DNA of 64,000 bases from Caenorhabditis remanei (taxonomy: Eukaryota > Nematoda > Chromadorea > Rhabditida > Rhabditidae): the NCBI RefSeq assembly GCF_010183535.1, contig NC_071332.1, positions 17,484,001-17,548,000 on the forward strand, given 5' to 3'. Positions 1 to 10,474 of this stretch are shown one piece after another (the first letter of the stretch is position 1; each line of letters opens with the position of its first letter). The position numbers and the translations under genes are program-made. The notes beneath the pieces were generated by a model. The model saw only the letters and a program-made list of their open reading frames with translations, ran no database searches and was not told where the DNA came from.

Positions 1-30
1 ATAAACTGAAACATGTTCGTGGATCTTAAT

Positions 31-1082
31 ATGATATTTAGCGTACTTGCAAACCGGGCCGAGGCGTAACTCGCGTCAAACTCAATATTATGAGCTGAAA
101 AATACACCAAAATGTAGGTCTCGGCGAGTTTTATGTTTCTGACTTACTAATGGCCGGATGGATATTTGTCAATGAGCCGCTGGCCGGGAAAAAGCGCAAA
201 AAAAAGCGAAAATGGGGCTCCGCAAGGCTGTCGCACGGCCGGCCGCGGCTTGTTCTTGAAAATCACAAACAGTCGCAGTCGGCCCAAAAAAGTGCTGGCA
301 CCAGTGGGGGTCGAATCCTGGTTGTCAAATTGGTACCAAAAAGTCAAAAGTATATCAAGTTATGTTTTCCCTTGAAACCCTAGAAAACCGCGGCTGTTTG
401 AAGATTTCAAGAAAAAGCCGCGGCCGGCCGCGGCCCTTCACGGCCGGCCGCGATTTCTGACAGCCTTGGGGCTCCGGGACATTTCGCCACCAGACGCTTC
501 GCCACCGATTTTCGGAAAATTTTTAAAGCTTTATGGGAAGAAAAACATATCACTTAGTCAACGCATACTAGTGATATGTTTTTCTTCCCATAAAGCTTTG
601 GAAATTTTCCGAAAATCGGTGGCGAAGCGTCTGGTGGCAAAATGTCTGGTGGCGAAATGTCACGGAGCCGTAAATGGCGAAACAAGCCATTCGCCCACGG
701 CACATTAACAAATAGCCATCGCCAGTATTATATCAGAAAATTGTTGGATGTACTAATTCTGTAAAAATTAATCCAGATTTGTGTCATATCTGCCATTCTC
801 GTCCGGAAAATGTCAGTTTTCAGCATTTTTTTTCAACATTTGTCGTCGAATATGGCACATGCAGACACAAAAAATTGCGTTGGCCGGCGGCAAAAAAGGT
901 GGAAAATAGCTTTGAAAAACCATTCTAGCCCAGCCCGTGGCACATTGCCGTTAGCGATCAGGCCCCCAGTGAGTCACGGACACAGATCTTGCCGAAATCT
1001 ACATTTTGTTATATTTTTCAGCTCATAATATCACGTTTTAAGCGAGTTACGGTCTTGCCCGGTTCGCAAGTATGATATTTAG
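31..1082. repeat. MITE copy 1 with nested foldback, in 3' intron or flank of the SLC36-type gene
   Basis: The ends are inverted repeats: about 45-135 reads towards the centre and is matched in reverse complement at about 975-1071. Shared core words are GAGCTGAAAAATACACC and, in reverse, GGTATATTTTTCAGCTC-like sequence. The 11-bp direct repeat ATGATATTTAG flanks it at 31-41 and 1072-1082 and could be a target-site duplication. The interior has GGCCGGCCGCGG-rich stretches and a separate palindrome at 470-669. Six related copies or fragments lie near 29667, 32881, 34355, 41075, 47960 and 61975. No transposase is seen. A 9-11-bp duplication would suit a Mutator-like element, which is inference. 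Confidence 0.7.
470..669. repeat. Long perfect foldback (hairpin) element nested in MITE copy 1
   Basis: The left arm (470-554) and right arm (570-669) are near-perfect reverse complements around a 15-bp loop. The right arm has one extra 15-bp unit (CTGGTGGCAAAATGT type) absent from the left. Words such as CGCCACCAGACGCTTCGCC occur in both arms. It is a non-coding foldback MITE; short frames across it are meaningless. Confidence 0.8.
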
Positions 1083-1168
1083 AGCTTTTTCAAAAATTCC
1101 ACCCGATTTTTTTTCCAGTACTGTAGGGATACTGTACACCCACCTTATCTCCCAGTATTGAAACTCAC

Positions 1169-3141
1169 ACTGAATTCGGCAGATTAAGTGTCAAACTTCC
1201 TTGTACAGTAGGTCCGAAAGTGACATATCCAAAGAATCCCAGGAATGCATATAAAACCGTGACCAGATTCATTGCAGTGGACAGAACTCCAGTCACTCCA
1301 GTCATATCTTTTGGCCGTTTCAATGAATTTTCAAGTGGGAGAACCATTGCTTGTCCTTCGAATGAGTAGAACAATGCACCTGCTGCAAGTGAGATTCCTT
1401 CGATGCCAGTTATACTATTCAGTTCCCATGTTGGATACCATTTATGCATCATTAATTCCTTCGTAATGAGACCAATTGCAGCGAAAATGATGACATTTCC
1501 ACAAAGACATAGAATTGTGATCAATTTCATGTGTCCGATGAAGTTGAGCAGCATTTGAGGAACGAAATATATCAGTATCATGACACTTTTGGAGAATGGA
1601 GGTGGAGAATCGGCAATGAATTCCCAAATCTCAATCAAATGTTCAACGGCAAAAACTGTGGAAACTGTGATAACTCCTAGTTGGAATGCCAGAAGACATG
1701 CGTTCACTACTATTCTGAAACATTTGATCATTTCAGAAAATTTTGATTTTTACTTTGCCAATTTAGCATGTCTTCTTGCCCATTTATAGCTGTTCAACAT
1801 AGCTGCCTCCGCCATTTCACCGTAATCCAAACTTTGATCTCCGTTTCTGCAATTATGAATATACAATTTCTTCTATTTTATCACAGGGTCATAGAAAGTC
1901 CATATGAAGCCACTTGAGCTACAAAAAATTTGCCTAAAATTTAACTCTATAACGTTCGTCCACGTTATAAGCACATGATTTGACTGAGCAGCGACTCAAC
2001 CTGCCAAGTCGGGTGCAAACGCGCTTCACTAGACTTCATATGGACAAAAAATGACCCTGTGTTTTATGTCTCCTAATCCTCACGATTTTGCCAGAAACTG
2101 CGAGCAGCTGACTATTTTATGCATACTGTAGAGACTGAGAAAACCTACAATAAATACCAATGCGAGGCCACCCTTAATATTTCTAAATTCAATTTTTTGT
2201 TGCTTCTCCCTATCAGCTTACCCAAAGACCAGCTTGTTTAAAAATGACTGCCAATGAAAAACATCCGGGACCAATCATTCCACAGATAAAGTTGATCAGT
2301 CCTGAAGTTGCGCTATAAGAAGATTTTTCTCAAGGTACGGTACGCAATTGCGTACAAGACAAAAAAAAACTTCTGAGTTTTTTGAAAACGGTAAAAATCA
2401 GACTTGTCAAAAATGGGCCCCGTTCGGCCCGGAATCAAAAATGGCTACCAATTTTTGACCGATTTTCTTTGAAATTTTTCGAAAAAATAGAGTAAAAATG
2501 CTTAAATTATTGTACACATTCATATTTTTATTCAATTTTGAATTTCTATTCGAAAATTATACTTTTTTCAACAAATTTCAAAAAATTTCCAAAAAAAATT
2601 CAGAAACTCAAAATGTTTTCAAAAAATGTTTCAAAACGGGCCGAGCGGGCCGGGCTACGGGCCGGGCCGAGATTTTTCCGGATTCTGGCCCTGCCCGGCC
2701 GGGCCCGTGACAAGTCTGTTAAAAATATCTCTCAAATTTACAAAATAAGGACTCCAGGTGACCGTAGAGTTACGGGACTTGACCTATATCAGTGGAAAGC
2801 TGAGAAAACGCTGATTCGAAATATATATTCAATGTTTCTTGGTATTTGAGAAAAGCAAGGTCAGAGTTTGATGATAATGATTTGTCAGCGGAAAATTTAA
2901 TTGCTTCTCAATTTTATTAAATCTTTCACTAATTTTACTTTTTTGATTCTAGACCTCTCCTTTTCTAACAATATAAAACTCACGATAATCCATTTTTCCT
3001 TGAAATCAAAGTACTCCTAACTGATTTCGTATCAGTGTGACAGTTTTTCACTCCGCCAACTCCATCCTTCATTTTCAAGTCATCGAATTCCTGTTGTTTT
3101 AGTTCTTGTCCATTTTCCGTTGGTCCAACAATGACTGGCAT
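1169..3141 (-). CDS. SLC36/AAAP-type amino acid transporter, 5' part (C-terminus not in window)
   Basis: Five minus-strand exons join in frame: 3141-2984, 2312-2222, 2172-2084, 1846-1754 and 1714-1169. The start MPVIVGPTENGQ opens a hydrophilic cytosolic N-terminus. Exon 2 carries the family-typical first helix, read as NFICGMIGPGCFSL followed by KQAGLW, which matches the glycine/proline-rich TM1 of SLC36 (PAT) proton-coupled amino acid transporters. Later exons encode several hydrophobic helices and a GIEGISLAAGALFYSFEGQ segment typical of TM6 in the family. Acceptors and donors are canonical; exon 3 needs an AAG acceptor at 2173-2174, because the more upstream TAG would give a stop. The last exon ends at a GTGAGT donor (1168-1163), so the C-terminal helices lie beyond the repeat-filled sequence below 1168. 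It is a plasma or lysosomal membrane transporter by family; the substrate cannot be told. Confidence 0.85.
2399..2718. repeat. hAT-type MITE in SLC36 intron 1
   Basis: The termini are inverted (CAGACTTGTCA at 2399 and TGACAAGTCTG ending 2718), with GGGCC/GGGCCGGGCC-rich subterminal sequence. The flanks are GTAAAAAT (2391-2398) and TTAAAAAT (2719-2726), an almost perfect 8-bp duplication as hAT elements make. It has no coding capacity. It is a cousin of the element at 10818-11216. Confidence 0.7.
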
Positions 3142-4963
3142 CGTTTCGAGCTCTATGAGAATAATGTTATGGAATAGAAATATAGAATATAATAAATAGT
3201 TTATTGGTAACAAAAAAATAAATTTGGTATGAGGCGAAATTTGGTGTGTAAATGAGGAAGAAGCGGCTTTGGGGGGGGGGGTGCGGATTCTAGATTCCGG
3301 ATTCCGGAATTGTCTGCTCCATTGTCTGATTCCTGTGTTCAACTCACTTCGTTTTTCTCTCATATTGACGGAAAGGATTCGTTAGAATTAGATGGAATTG
3401 CCACTGTTTTTCTCACTACAGTACATAGAACGAATATCAGTTGACAACAATTTGAACGCAAAACTTGAAATTGCTACTCGTGGAGGGACGTTCATGTAAC
3501 GAAAAGGCTTAGTGCGTTTTCTGAACCTCGTTAACGGGGGCCATGTTCTTTACTATGTGAATATTCATGAGTAGTGGTCGGCAAGAGCTGACCAACCACG
3601 TCCGCTTGGTAGAAGCTCACTGAGAAAGAGAGGAGATGAGGATGAGGGATGTTTTGTGTGTAAAGTAACGACAGTTGGTAATTGTGAGGATGGGGAACAT
3701 GTGGTCTGGGTCTTTTGTGCTTTTGTGTTATAACAACAATTGGTGAATTCTTCTTTTTTGATTATGAATTCAGACATTTTTATATTGAAAAGAAAACATT
3801 TTCAGCCAACTGGAAACATTCACTTAGGTTCATAAAGAAATGGGAAAATGACTTTTTATGGGGATTTATAATGTGACTGTGTGTTTTTGACAGAGTCATT
3901 GTTTTCGTCTGTCCATTGAGAACATTGATATATTTGTTATTGTTATTAGGAGACAGGAAACTGAATTCCAAGATTCCTATTATATTAACTTCTTTTTCAA
4001 GCTGACGTTTTTTGGACTTTACTTGAGAAAAACACATACAATGAAATACAGCATATTATTCCAAATATCACCAGCAAAATGATAGAAAAATTATGGTAAA
4101 CTACCTAAAAACAAAAAATTAAAGCGAATAATCTTAAAGGACATTTTTATATTTTTTTGCTTTCGTTTAAAGTTTCTGAGCAGAACAGTAAGGGATCACA
4201 TAGTAATCATAGGAAAAAATCTGATAACCTTGATCAAAGTTTCAAAGTTCTTTTTATAACTTTAGAAGATTGGCAAACAATAAAATTGTCATCCTTTTTC
4301 ACACTTTTCATTACTTTTCTCCATTTGATTATTTATCATCTTATCAGAAGAAATTATATGACCGCCCATCATTAAAATAGAAAAGTAAATATTGAAAGTG
4401 ATCTTTAATTAGTTATAATAATTATCAACCAATAATATTGACATGGAAAACATAGAAAGATCTATCACTAGAGGGAACAGTTGTCTATGAAATAGGTCAG
4501 GGGAAAAGAAGAAAATATCCTTTTCGGAAAAGAATGATCGACTAAGTATCAACTATCAAATACGAGTAATAACTGATTTGTTTTTCAACTGGTTCCGTCT
4601 TGTGTTCACTTTTCATCGATTTGTGTTTTTAATTGATAAGAAGAGAAGACACAAAACAAAAACTGTTGACGAATAATTGAAAGAAAAAGCGTTTGTAATA
4701 AAACTTATAATTAAGAGAGAGAAAACAGTTCTATAATTGCGTTTCAGAGCACAGTTCAAAACGTCAGTGCAAAAGTGGGTTCTGGTGTATTTTGTGAGGA
4801 AATTGCTCCAATATTCATATCTCAACTAATAAACCACTAAATCTAGTCATGACTCTGGCAAACACTGTAGGTCTGAACATTTTTTTTTTTGCAATTTTAT
4901 GGCATACTCAAAAAGTTCTTCATTCCAAATGAAAACCGTTCATACAACAATTGGAACAGAAAA
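3142..4963. other. Intergenic region, no gene recognised
   Basis: This holds the 5' flank of the SLC36-type gene and the 3' flank of A1. A run of G's (about 3271-3282) lies just upstream of the transporter start. The part from about 4600 to 4963 is paralogous to about 23860-24200 downstream of A2, so it belongs to a segmental duplication that includes the A genes. No promoter motif stands out. Confidence 0.5.
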
Positions 4964-7900
4964 TTATTTAAATCCAGCAATCAGATAATAGCTCAATTCA
5001 GGAGCAGAACTGCCTAAACATTCATATCCTGATCTTTTCACGACCTTGATCCACCATCCAGGACCCCATTGATATCCAGGAGTGTTAGCTGATTTAATCG
5101 ACAACATCAGATCTGATTTGATTAATCCAACGAAGTGGCAATCACGGATGCGATTGTTCCTCAGCCACTGAGGCACTTTTTCATGATCGGCATTTCTGAA
5201 AATCGTTGAAATTTGTGTTTTTTAAACAGATAAGATGTACGGTTGGCACCGTGTGTTCTTCTAAACAATTCTTTAAAGTCACTTGAGTTTCTAGACTCAC
5301 TCCGTATGTCACTGTGTGCCGCGTTTGACCTACGGGCGCGCGCGCATTTCTCGCAGCTATATTGTCAATTTCGTTTTCAAAATGGAAATTTTCGGCACTC
5401 TTGGGCGCTGGCGGAGGCACGTTAGGTGCTCCGTTATTCTCGTTTGTAGATCTTACCTCTTTCTTTGGTTTTAGACCAATTTTATGGTTTTCTTGTGTTT
5501 TTAGTGGGTTTTTAGCCAGTTGGGCTTGCAATAAATAGATTCTTTCATACAAAAATTGTGTTTGTGTGTTTCTTGCGCGTTTCAGATTGAATTTATATCA
5601 AAACGTGGTTTTGATATAAATTATATTGATTTTCTCGCTATTTTTGTTCCGTTGTGTTAAAATCGTGATTTCGCTTTTGAATCCGTCGTGTTTCTCGCTT
5701 GTTTCGTGTGTTTCTCGTGATTTTTAGCTAATAAGTGTTGCGAATTCTCTCGAGAATTTGTAATTCTTATTACTTGGGGGCCGATTGCCAAAAGTTTTCT
5801 GTTGCAAAACAGAAAACGAGACCTTTTCGTACCAAAAATAAAAGAAAAACACTTCGGCTGTTTCTTTTATTAGAGAAAGTATCCAAAATATAAAAGAAAA
5901 ACACCTCGGCTGCTTCTTTTATACAGAAAGTATTATAAAGTAAAGAAATACACCCCGGCTGGTTTCTTTACAAAGAAAATAGAAGAAAAACACTCCGGCT
6001 GTTTCTTCTAAAGAGATAATCGTACCGATATAAAAGAATTCACTTCGACTGATTCTTTTATAAGGAAAGATACCAATTCGATCACAGAATTATTGATTTT
6101 CTGGTGATAGAGATTGGAAAGTGAACGAATTACGTGCAATTCTTGAAATTGACGTAATATTCGCTGCTAATTCGCTTCTTTTGTGTGAAAAATCACAAAG
6201 TGAAGAATAAAGTATTGATTTTGCAGCAGAAAGTTTTGCTAGCAAAAATACACGTTTCCAATAGCTATCAATAGAGAATTCAAGGAAATTTTGAGCAGAA
6301 TTTCGTGTTATTTGTTGAAATTCACGAATTTCCAATCAAAATTATCGATTTTTGTGTCGAAAATTTATTGTCGCACAGAAATTCAAGTCTTCTCGTACGG
6401 TATTCAGCGATTGTTTTCATTGGTAGATGATAACTAATTAGGACATTCAGTGATTACAAAATGGTTTTCGATGGGGATCCAAAGAAAACAGTTGTCTTCC
6501 CGGAGAGTTCAGAGGGGTTGAGTCCTGCTCTTGTGGAAGAGTATGAAAAGGTGAAACAGAAAGGAATTGAAAGAAGGTTGAATTATGATAAGATTATCAA
6601 GGAAACAATTGAGAATTTCAAAAAGTATACAAGGTGCTCTGCGAGTACTATTGCAAGAATTCTGAAACCTGTGATGAATGCGTATGAAAGTTTGATGGCA
6701 GAAAAAAGGGATCTTGAATGGGATAATGTCATGATCAGACATAGGACAACACTAGTGGAAAAGGAAGGTGATCGGTTGAGGGAATTGGTTGCTTTGAAAA
6801 AACTTGTCTTGAAATATGGTCTAACTGAAAAGCAACACGTGGAGAAATTGCATATCTCGAACAGTAATGTTGAGAAAGTTACAGTGAAAACTGAAACAAA
6901 GTATTCAAATGATAGTGAATCAGAAAACAAACTGATTGATTACAGAAAGGAGAGTAAAAGTCTGTGTGAAGGGCAAGGTATTGCTAAGATTGTTTTTGAA
7001 AATGAATTGGATTACAGTGAAGACAAGGTGTCTATGAAAGCTGGTAAGGCCAAGGAGATTTTTGTTATGAAGTCCAATAATGTGTTGTGTTGGGGGGAGA
7101 TTAAGGCTGACAAGATTCAGAACTCCTCCACAGAAAGCACATACAAGAAGGATGAGAATATTGGTGTGACCGATAGGTGCACAGAAGCCAATATTTCTGA
7201 TGACAAGTTGTGTAGTGGAGATCAAACACCTGGGAAGGCCCAGAGATCTGTCACGTTTACACAGTATGAAACAAAGAAGCAAAGTGTCCAGCAGAAAATA
7301 GTTTCTGATGTGATTGATAGTAATGTGGATCTGGTGAAGGATCAAGAGGAACGTGATGTTCAGAATACTGTACTTGAACTTGAAAAAGAGTCAATGCAGT
7401 TGCTCAAGAATATGCTTGTAGTGGAGAACACGAAGCATGATTACAAGGCAAACTGTGTCAGTAGTATGGATTGTGATAGTTATAAAGATGAGGCGAAGAG
7501 AAAGAAAGTGGACCAGAAAGCTGAAGACACTGTGACATGTCCAGGTCCCCCACTGAATTCTAAAAGTAGCCTTCTCACTTTTCATCACACCAAACAGCAA
7601 AAGCTACCAGGAAAGAACACAGAAAATGTTGTGAGAAAGAACTATTCTTCGGATTTCAAAATTTCCAATCTCGGAGAGCCCGGACTTAAAAAAAGGGAGA
7701 TGGCGCCTGTGGCGTTGTTTTTCAGAGGAAAACCAAACGTCGAAAACGTGAGGAACCCCGTCCTAGAACGGATCCACCAAGTCTTTCGATGACTTATTTC
7801 AAAGATGAGAGTATCCCTGATGATTTCTCAGTTACTGTTGCTTGTGATCAGAATGTCATTCTTTCACACCAAAGCATTTCGGATCAATTGACGTGTGGTG

Positions 7901-10474
7901 AGACCAAGTCGAAACGAGTGGAGGAGGAGCCACGTCCTCGGAAAGATCCACCTCAAGCAATCTTGTTGAATTGGAGTGACACCAAAACCGGAAGAGTCAA
8001 GGAAGAACCTCGTCCTCGGAAGGATCCTCCACATTCTGGTATGATGGTCAATGACACAGGGAGACGTACGATGGAGGAGCATCGCCCTCGTAAGGACCCT
8101 CCGATGTCACGAATTCTACAGTATGGCCATCGTGGAAACCTATTCGGATGTCGTCATGTCCTGCCATTTCAGTCTACAGTGAGGACTCTCGTCAGCTGTT
8201 GATAGATATCGACCATGATTAATAATTTTCGTTTTATCTTTTCCAAGTTTTATCTCATATTAGTCTTCAAGAATCCCCACCCATCTAAGTTTAGGTAATT
8301 ATCTCTTAAGTTTTAGGTTCCCCAGTAGATTCTATCTTTTATCTTTCTTACCCATTTTATCCCCCTTATCATGTAAGAATGCCTCCATGCCTTCATCTGA
8401 CATGCAAATAGCACCTCATTCGAGAGAGCACTGTGTCAGGAGGGACTCGAAAAGAAGGGAGATGTACGGTTGGCACCGTGTGTTCTTCTAAACAATTCTT
8501 TAAAGTCACTTGAGTTTCTAGACTCACTCCGTATGTCACTGTGTGCCGCGTTTGACCTACGGGCGCGCGCGCATTTCTCGCAGCTATATTGTCAATTTCG
8601 TTTTCAAAATGGAAATTTTCGGCACTCTTGGGCGCTGGCGGAGGCACGTTAGGTGCTCCGTTATTCTCGTTTGTAGATCTTACCTCTTTCTTTGGTTTTA
8701 GACCAATTTTATGGTTTTCTTGTGTTTTTAGTGGGTTTTTAGCCAGTTGGGCTTGCAATAAATAGATTCTTTCATACAAAAATTGTGTTTGTGTGTTTCT
8801 TGCGCGTTTCAGATTGAATTTATATCAAAACGTGGTTTTGATATAAATTATATTGATTTTCTCGCTATTTTTGTTCCGTTGTGTTAAAATCGTGATTTCG
8901 CTTTTGAATCCGTCGTGTTTCTCGCTTGTTTCGTGTGTTTCTCGTGATTTTTAGCTAATAAGTGTTGCGAATTCTCTCGAGAATTTGTAATTCTTATTAC
9001 TAAGATACAACTTACAATCCAATAGTATTGTTTCTACACGACTCGACGTCAATCTCAATCTGTTTTTTAGACTGTGTGTCACTACTATTCCAACAACGAC
9101 TTCGGTAGATCACAACGCAGCAACCTTCAATACGAAAAGATGAAACGTATTGGTCTGTCCGATATTGGAATGAGTGTTTGTCATAACCGCTGCAATGATC
9201 ATAAACCATTATATAGAACGCGTCACTGAAAAATGAATCTGATTTTGTACCAATCTGACAGTTGGGGCCTACTCAGTAAGAACTTGTCCCAGTTCATTTT
9301 GCAGTATCGTGGCCTTTTCTTCATTATTCTGCTTAACATGTTCTATTTGGAATGCCTTGATAAATTCTGGCGTGATTTTTTTCCAGTAGGATTTCTTGTA
9401 ATCCTCTCTCCACTGATCCATATTTCTATTCAATTTTTCTATTTTATTCTTCAGTTCATTCGGCCCGTACATGTTCTTGTCCCAGAACATTCCATTGATG
9501 TAGGTTTCCAGCAGCAGCTGCAATTAGAAATTAGTTTAAAAATTGATAAGCAGCACTTACAAACTGAGTGATCACCGCGTCTATTGTATTTCTCCAATTG
9601 TCAAATGTAGATCTCTTTCCTCCGAATTCTTCCACGTCCATCGCCATTTTCAGAGGATTAGTCGAATCTTGTTCAAGAAGACTTATCATTTTCTGTAAAC
9701 TTTAAAGTATTATCATGTCCGTATTTTGCAACTTACATAAGCGTATTCTAGCGGAGGAGTCTTTCGAGCAGCTTCTTTGAAAATCTCATAGCTATCACGA
9801 CACGGACTTGTTACCGTGTCCCGCATGAACTTTGAGAGAGTCGCGGCGGTTTGTGCGACATCCGCAAAAAAGTTATGTTCCACAATGAATGCCTTCAAGG
9901 CATCGAACTCCTTGGTCATTTGATTCGAGAGTTGGTCCATTTTATTTCCCAACTCACGTAACTTCTCCATCACTGGATCCTTTTTTCCTGGTAACAGTAT
10001 ATTGGCCAAGTCTTTGATCACAGATCCCCATCCTGCGATAATGCCAAGCTTATCAGCAATGTCTTTGAAATTCAATTTCCCAATATTCAGCCCATCGTTG
10101 AAAATTGTGATGGCATCGGATATCACTTTTTTCGCTGAAATGACACGTTTTTAGTTAAGGAAAAAAATCACCACAATCATTGTACACCAATATATAGAAG
10201 TCCCCACTGAAATTGGAAGTTATTTCGTATTCACCACAACTGTAACCTTACCTAAACATTTTCTTCAACTCACGTTCCAGAATATCAGCCTTTGCAGAAT
10301 TTCCAACATGCGTATAGTTGTCTTGAATTCGATGAACCAAGCTTTCCACGTGTTCTTTCCACGCCATTCTCTCATCAACATTCAGTCCTTTATCAAATAA
10401 TATCGATAACACGCTTTTCTCTGAAATGACACGTTTTTAGTTCAGGAACAATTTTCTGTGAACCTACCTGTCAT
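4964..10474 (-). CDS. Type A protein A1: helical N-terminal region plus GPGWW C-terminal domain, last intron invaded by an LTR element
   Basis: I do not recognise the family. Minus-strand exons are 10474-10468, 10420-10252, 10206-10172, 10134-9737, 9692-9561, 9517-9273, 9225-9016 and 5195-4964; the sum is 1428 nt (475 aa), or 407 aa if the second and third exons are skipped, and both are in frame. Exons 4-6 encode a helix-rich region with IIAGWGSVIKDL, GKKDPVMEKLRELGNKMDQL (coiled-coil-like) and a second charged helical stretch, without a signal peptide. Exons 7-8 encode the domain shared with type B: DAFYIMVYDHCSGYDKHSF, CCVVIYRSRCW, then WGPGWW and a YLIAGF end. Exons 2-3 are a copied type-B start inserted after the first coding exon. 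The 3.8-kb LTR element lies 11 nt inside the last intron, antisense, so splicing may survive. A helical bundle plus beta domain recalls pore-forming proteins, but that is speculation. Confidence 0.7.
5236..5773 (+). repeat. 5' LTR of the 5236-9000 element
   Basis: It begins TGTACGGTTGGCACC and ends TTCTTATTAC. It contains a perfect 15-bp stem with a GTG loop (5590-5622) and an AATAAA at about 5530 that could serve as polyadenylation signal. The offset to the 3' LTR is constant at 3227 bp. Confidence 0.88.
5794..6062 (+). ncRNA. Tandem RNA hairpin array in the retroelement leader
   Basis: Six hairpins can be drawn. The first, 5794-5817, has a perfect 10-bp stem and a GCAA (GNRA-type) loop. 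Five more follow: 5837-5871, 5889-5923, 5940-5971, 5980-6010 and 6029-6062. Each has a perfect 9-11-bp stem and a loop of the form CAC-YYCG-RCTG. Stem sequences differ between units (for example TATAAAAGAA, GTAAAGAAA, TAGAAGAAA), yet both arms change together so pairing is kept. It lies between the primer site and ORF1. The position suits a packaging/dimerisation signal or a translation element; the role is inferred, the structure is read directly. Confidence 0.75.
6461..7792 (+). CDS. ORF1 of the non-autonomous LTR element (443 aa, gag position, family unknown)
   Basis: The ATG follows the structured leader and opens 443 codons ending in TGA at 7790-7792. The protein is hydrophilic and Lys/Glu-rich, with a helical N-terminal third (LVEEYEKVKQKGIERR to about residue 120) and a low-complexity middle. 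No CCHC knuckle, protease DTG or RT YxDD motif is present, so it is not a recognisable gag or pol. By position it could be a divergent gag or an acquired host fragment. The reading frame is open throughout despite the low-complexity content, which argues for constraint or recent origin. Confidence 0.6.
   Translation: MVFDGDPKKTVVFPESSEGLSPALVEEYEKVKQKGIERRLNYDKIIKETIENFKKYTRCSASTIARILKPVMNAYESLMAEKRDLEWDNVMIRHRTTLVEKEGDRLRELVALKKLVLKYGLTEKQHVEKLHISNSNVEKVTVKTETKYSNDSESENKLIDYRKESKSLCEGQGIAKIVFENELDYSEDKVSMKAGKAKEIFVMKSNNVLCWGEIKADKIQNSSTESTYKKDENIGVTDRCTEANISDDKLCSGDQTPGKAQRSVTFTQYETKKQSVQQKIVSDVIDSNVDLVKDQEERDVQNTVLELEKESMQLLKNMLVVENTKHDYKANCVSSMDCDSYKDEAKRKKVDQKAEDTVTCPGPPLNSKSSLLTFHHTKQQKLPGKNTENVVRKNYSSDFKISNLGEPGLKKREMAPVALFFRGKPNVENVRNPVLERIHQVFR
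7789..8202 (+). CDS. ORF2 of the LTR element, overlapping ORF1 by ATGA, with a threefold PRPRKDPP repeat
   Basis: The start overlaps the ORF1 stop in the tetranucleotide ATGA (7789-7792), an arrangement used for termination-reinitiation in compact elements and viruses. The 137-residue product has three degenerate repeats centred on EEPRPRKDPP (two copies) and EEHRPRKDPP, encoded near 7919, 8000 and 8075. It is basic and proline-rich, so nucleic-acid binding is plausible but unproven. No known domain is seen. Confidence 0.55.
   Translation: MTYFKDESIPDDFSVTVACDQNVILSHQSISDQLTCGETKSKRVEEEPRPRKDPPQAILLNWSDTKTGRVKEEPRPRKDPPHSGMMVNDTGRRTMEEHRPRKDPPMSRILQYGHRGNLFGCRHVLPFQSTVRTLVSC
8463..9000 (+). 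repeat. 3' LTR of the 5236-9000 element
   Basis: Direct copy of 5236-5773, with the same internal hairpin (8817-8849). The polypurine tract abuts it on the left and the TAAGA duplication on the right. Confidence 0.88.

Larger units (their letters stand above)
5236..9000 (+). mobile_element. Non-autonomous LTR retroelement (no pol) with structured leader
   Basis: The two LTRs (5236-5773 and 8463-9000, 538 bp each) appear identical in every part compared, and 5-bp direct repeats TAAGA flank the element at 5231-5235 and 9001-9005. The paralogous site in A2 (intron near 24981) is empty, confirming the insertion. A TGGGGGCCGATTGCC sequence right after the 5' LTR (5775) is a likely tRNA primer site, and GAAAAGAAGGGAG before the 3' LTR (8449-8461) is a polypurine tract. 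Inside are a hairpin-rich leader and two overlapping ORFs, none with zinc knuckles, protease, RT, RNase H or integrase. It must be mobilised in trans if it moves at all. LTR identity suggests recent insertion. Confidence 0.88.

Noticed and set aside
300..330. B-box-like GGGGGTCGAATCC
   Set aside because: Isolated word inside a MITE; no A box or acceptor stem.
5243..5552. Frames on both strands of the 5236-9000 LTR
   Set aside because: Present in both LTRs and on opposite strands; no motif, so treated as chance.
4964..10474. Calling type A proteins pore-forming toxins
   Set aside because: The helical bundle plus C-terminal domain layout is suggestive only; no family signature could be recognised by eye.
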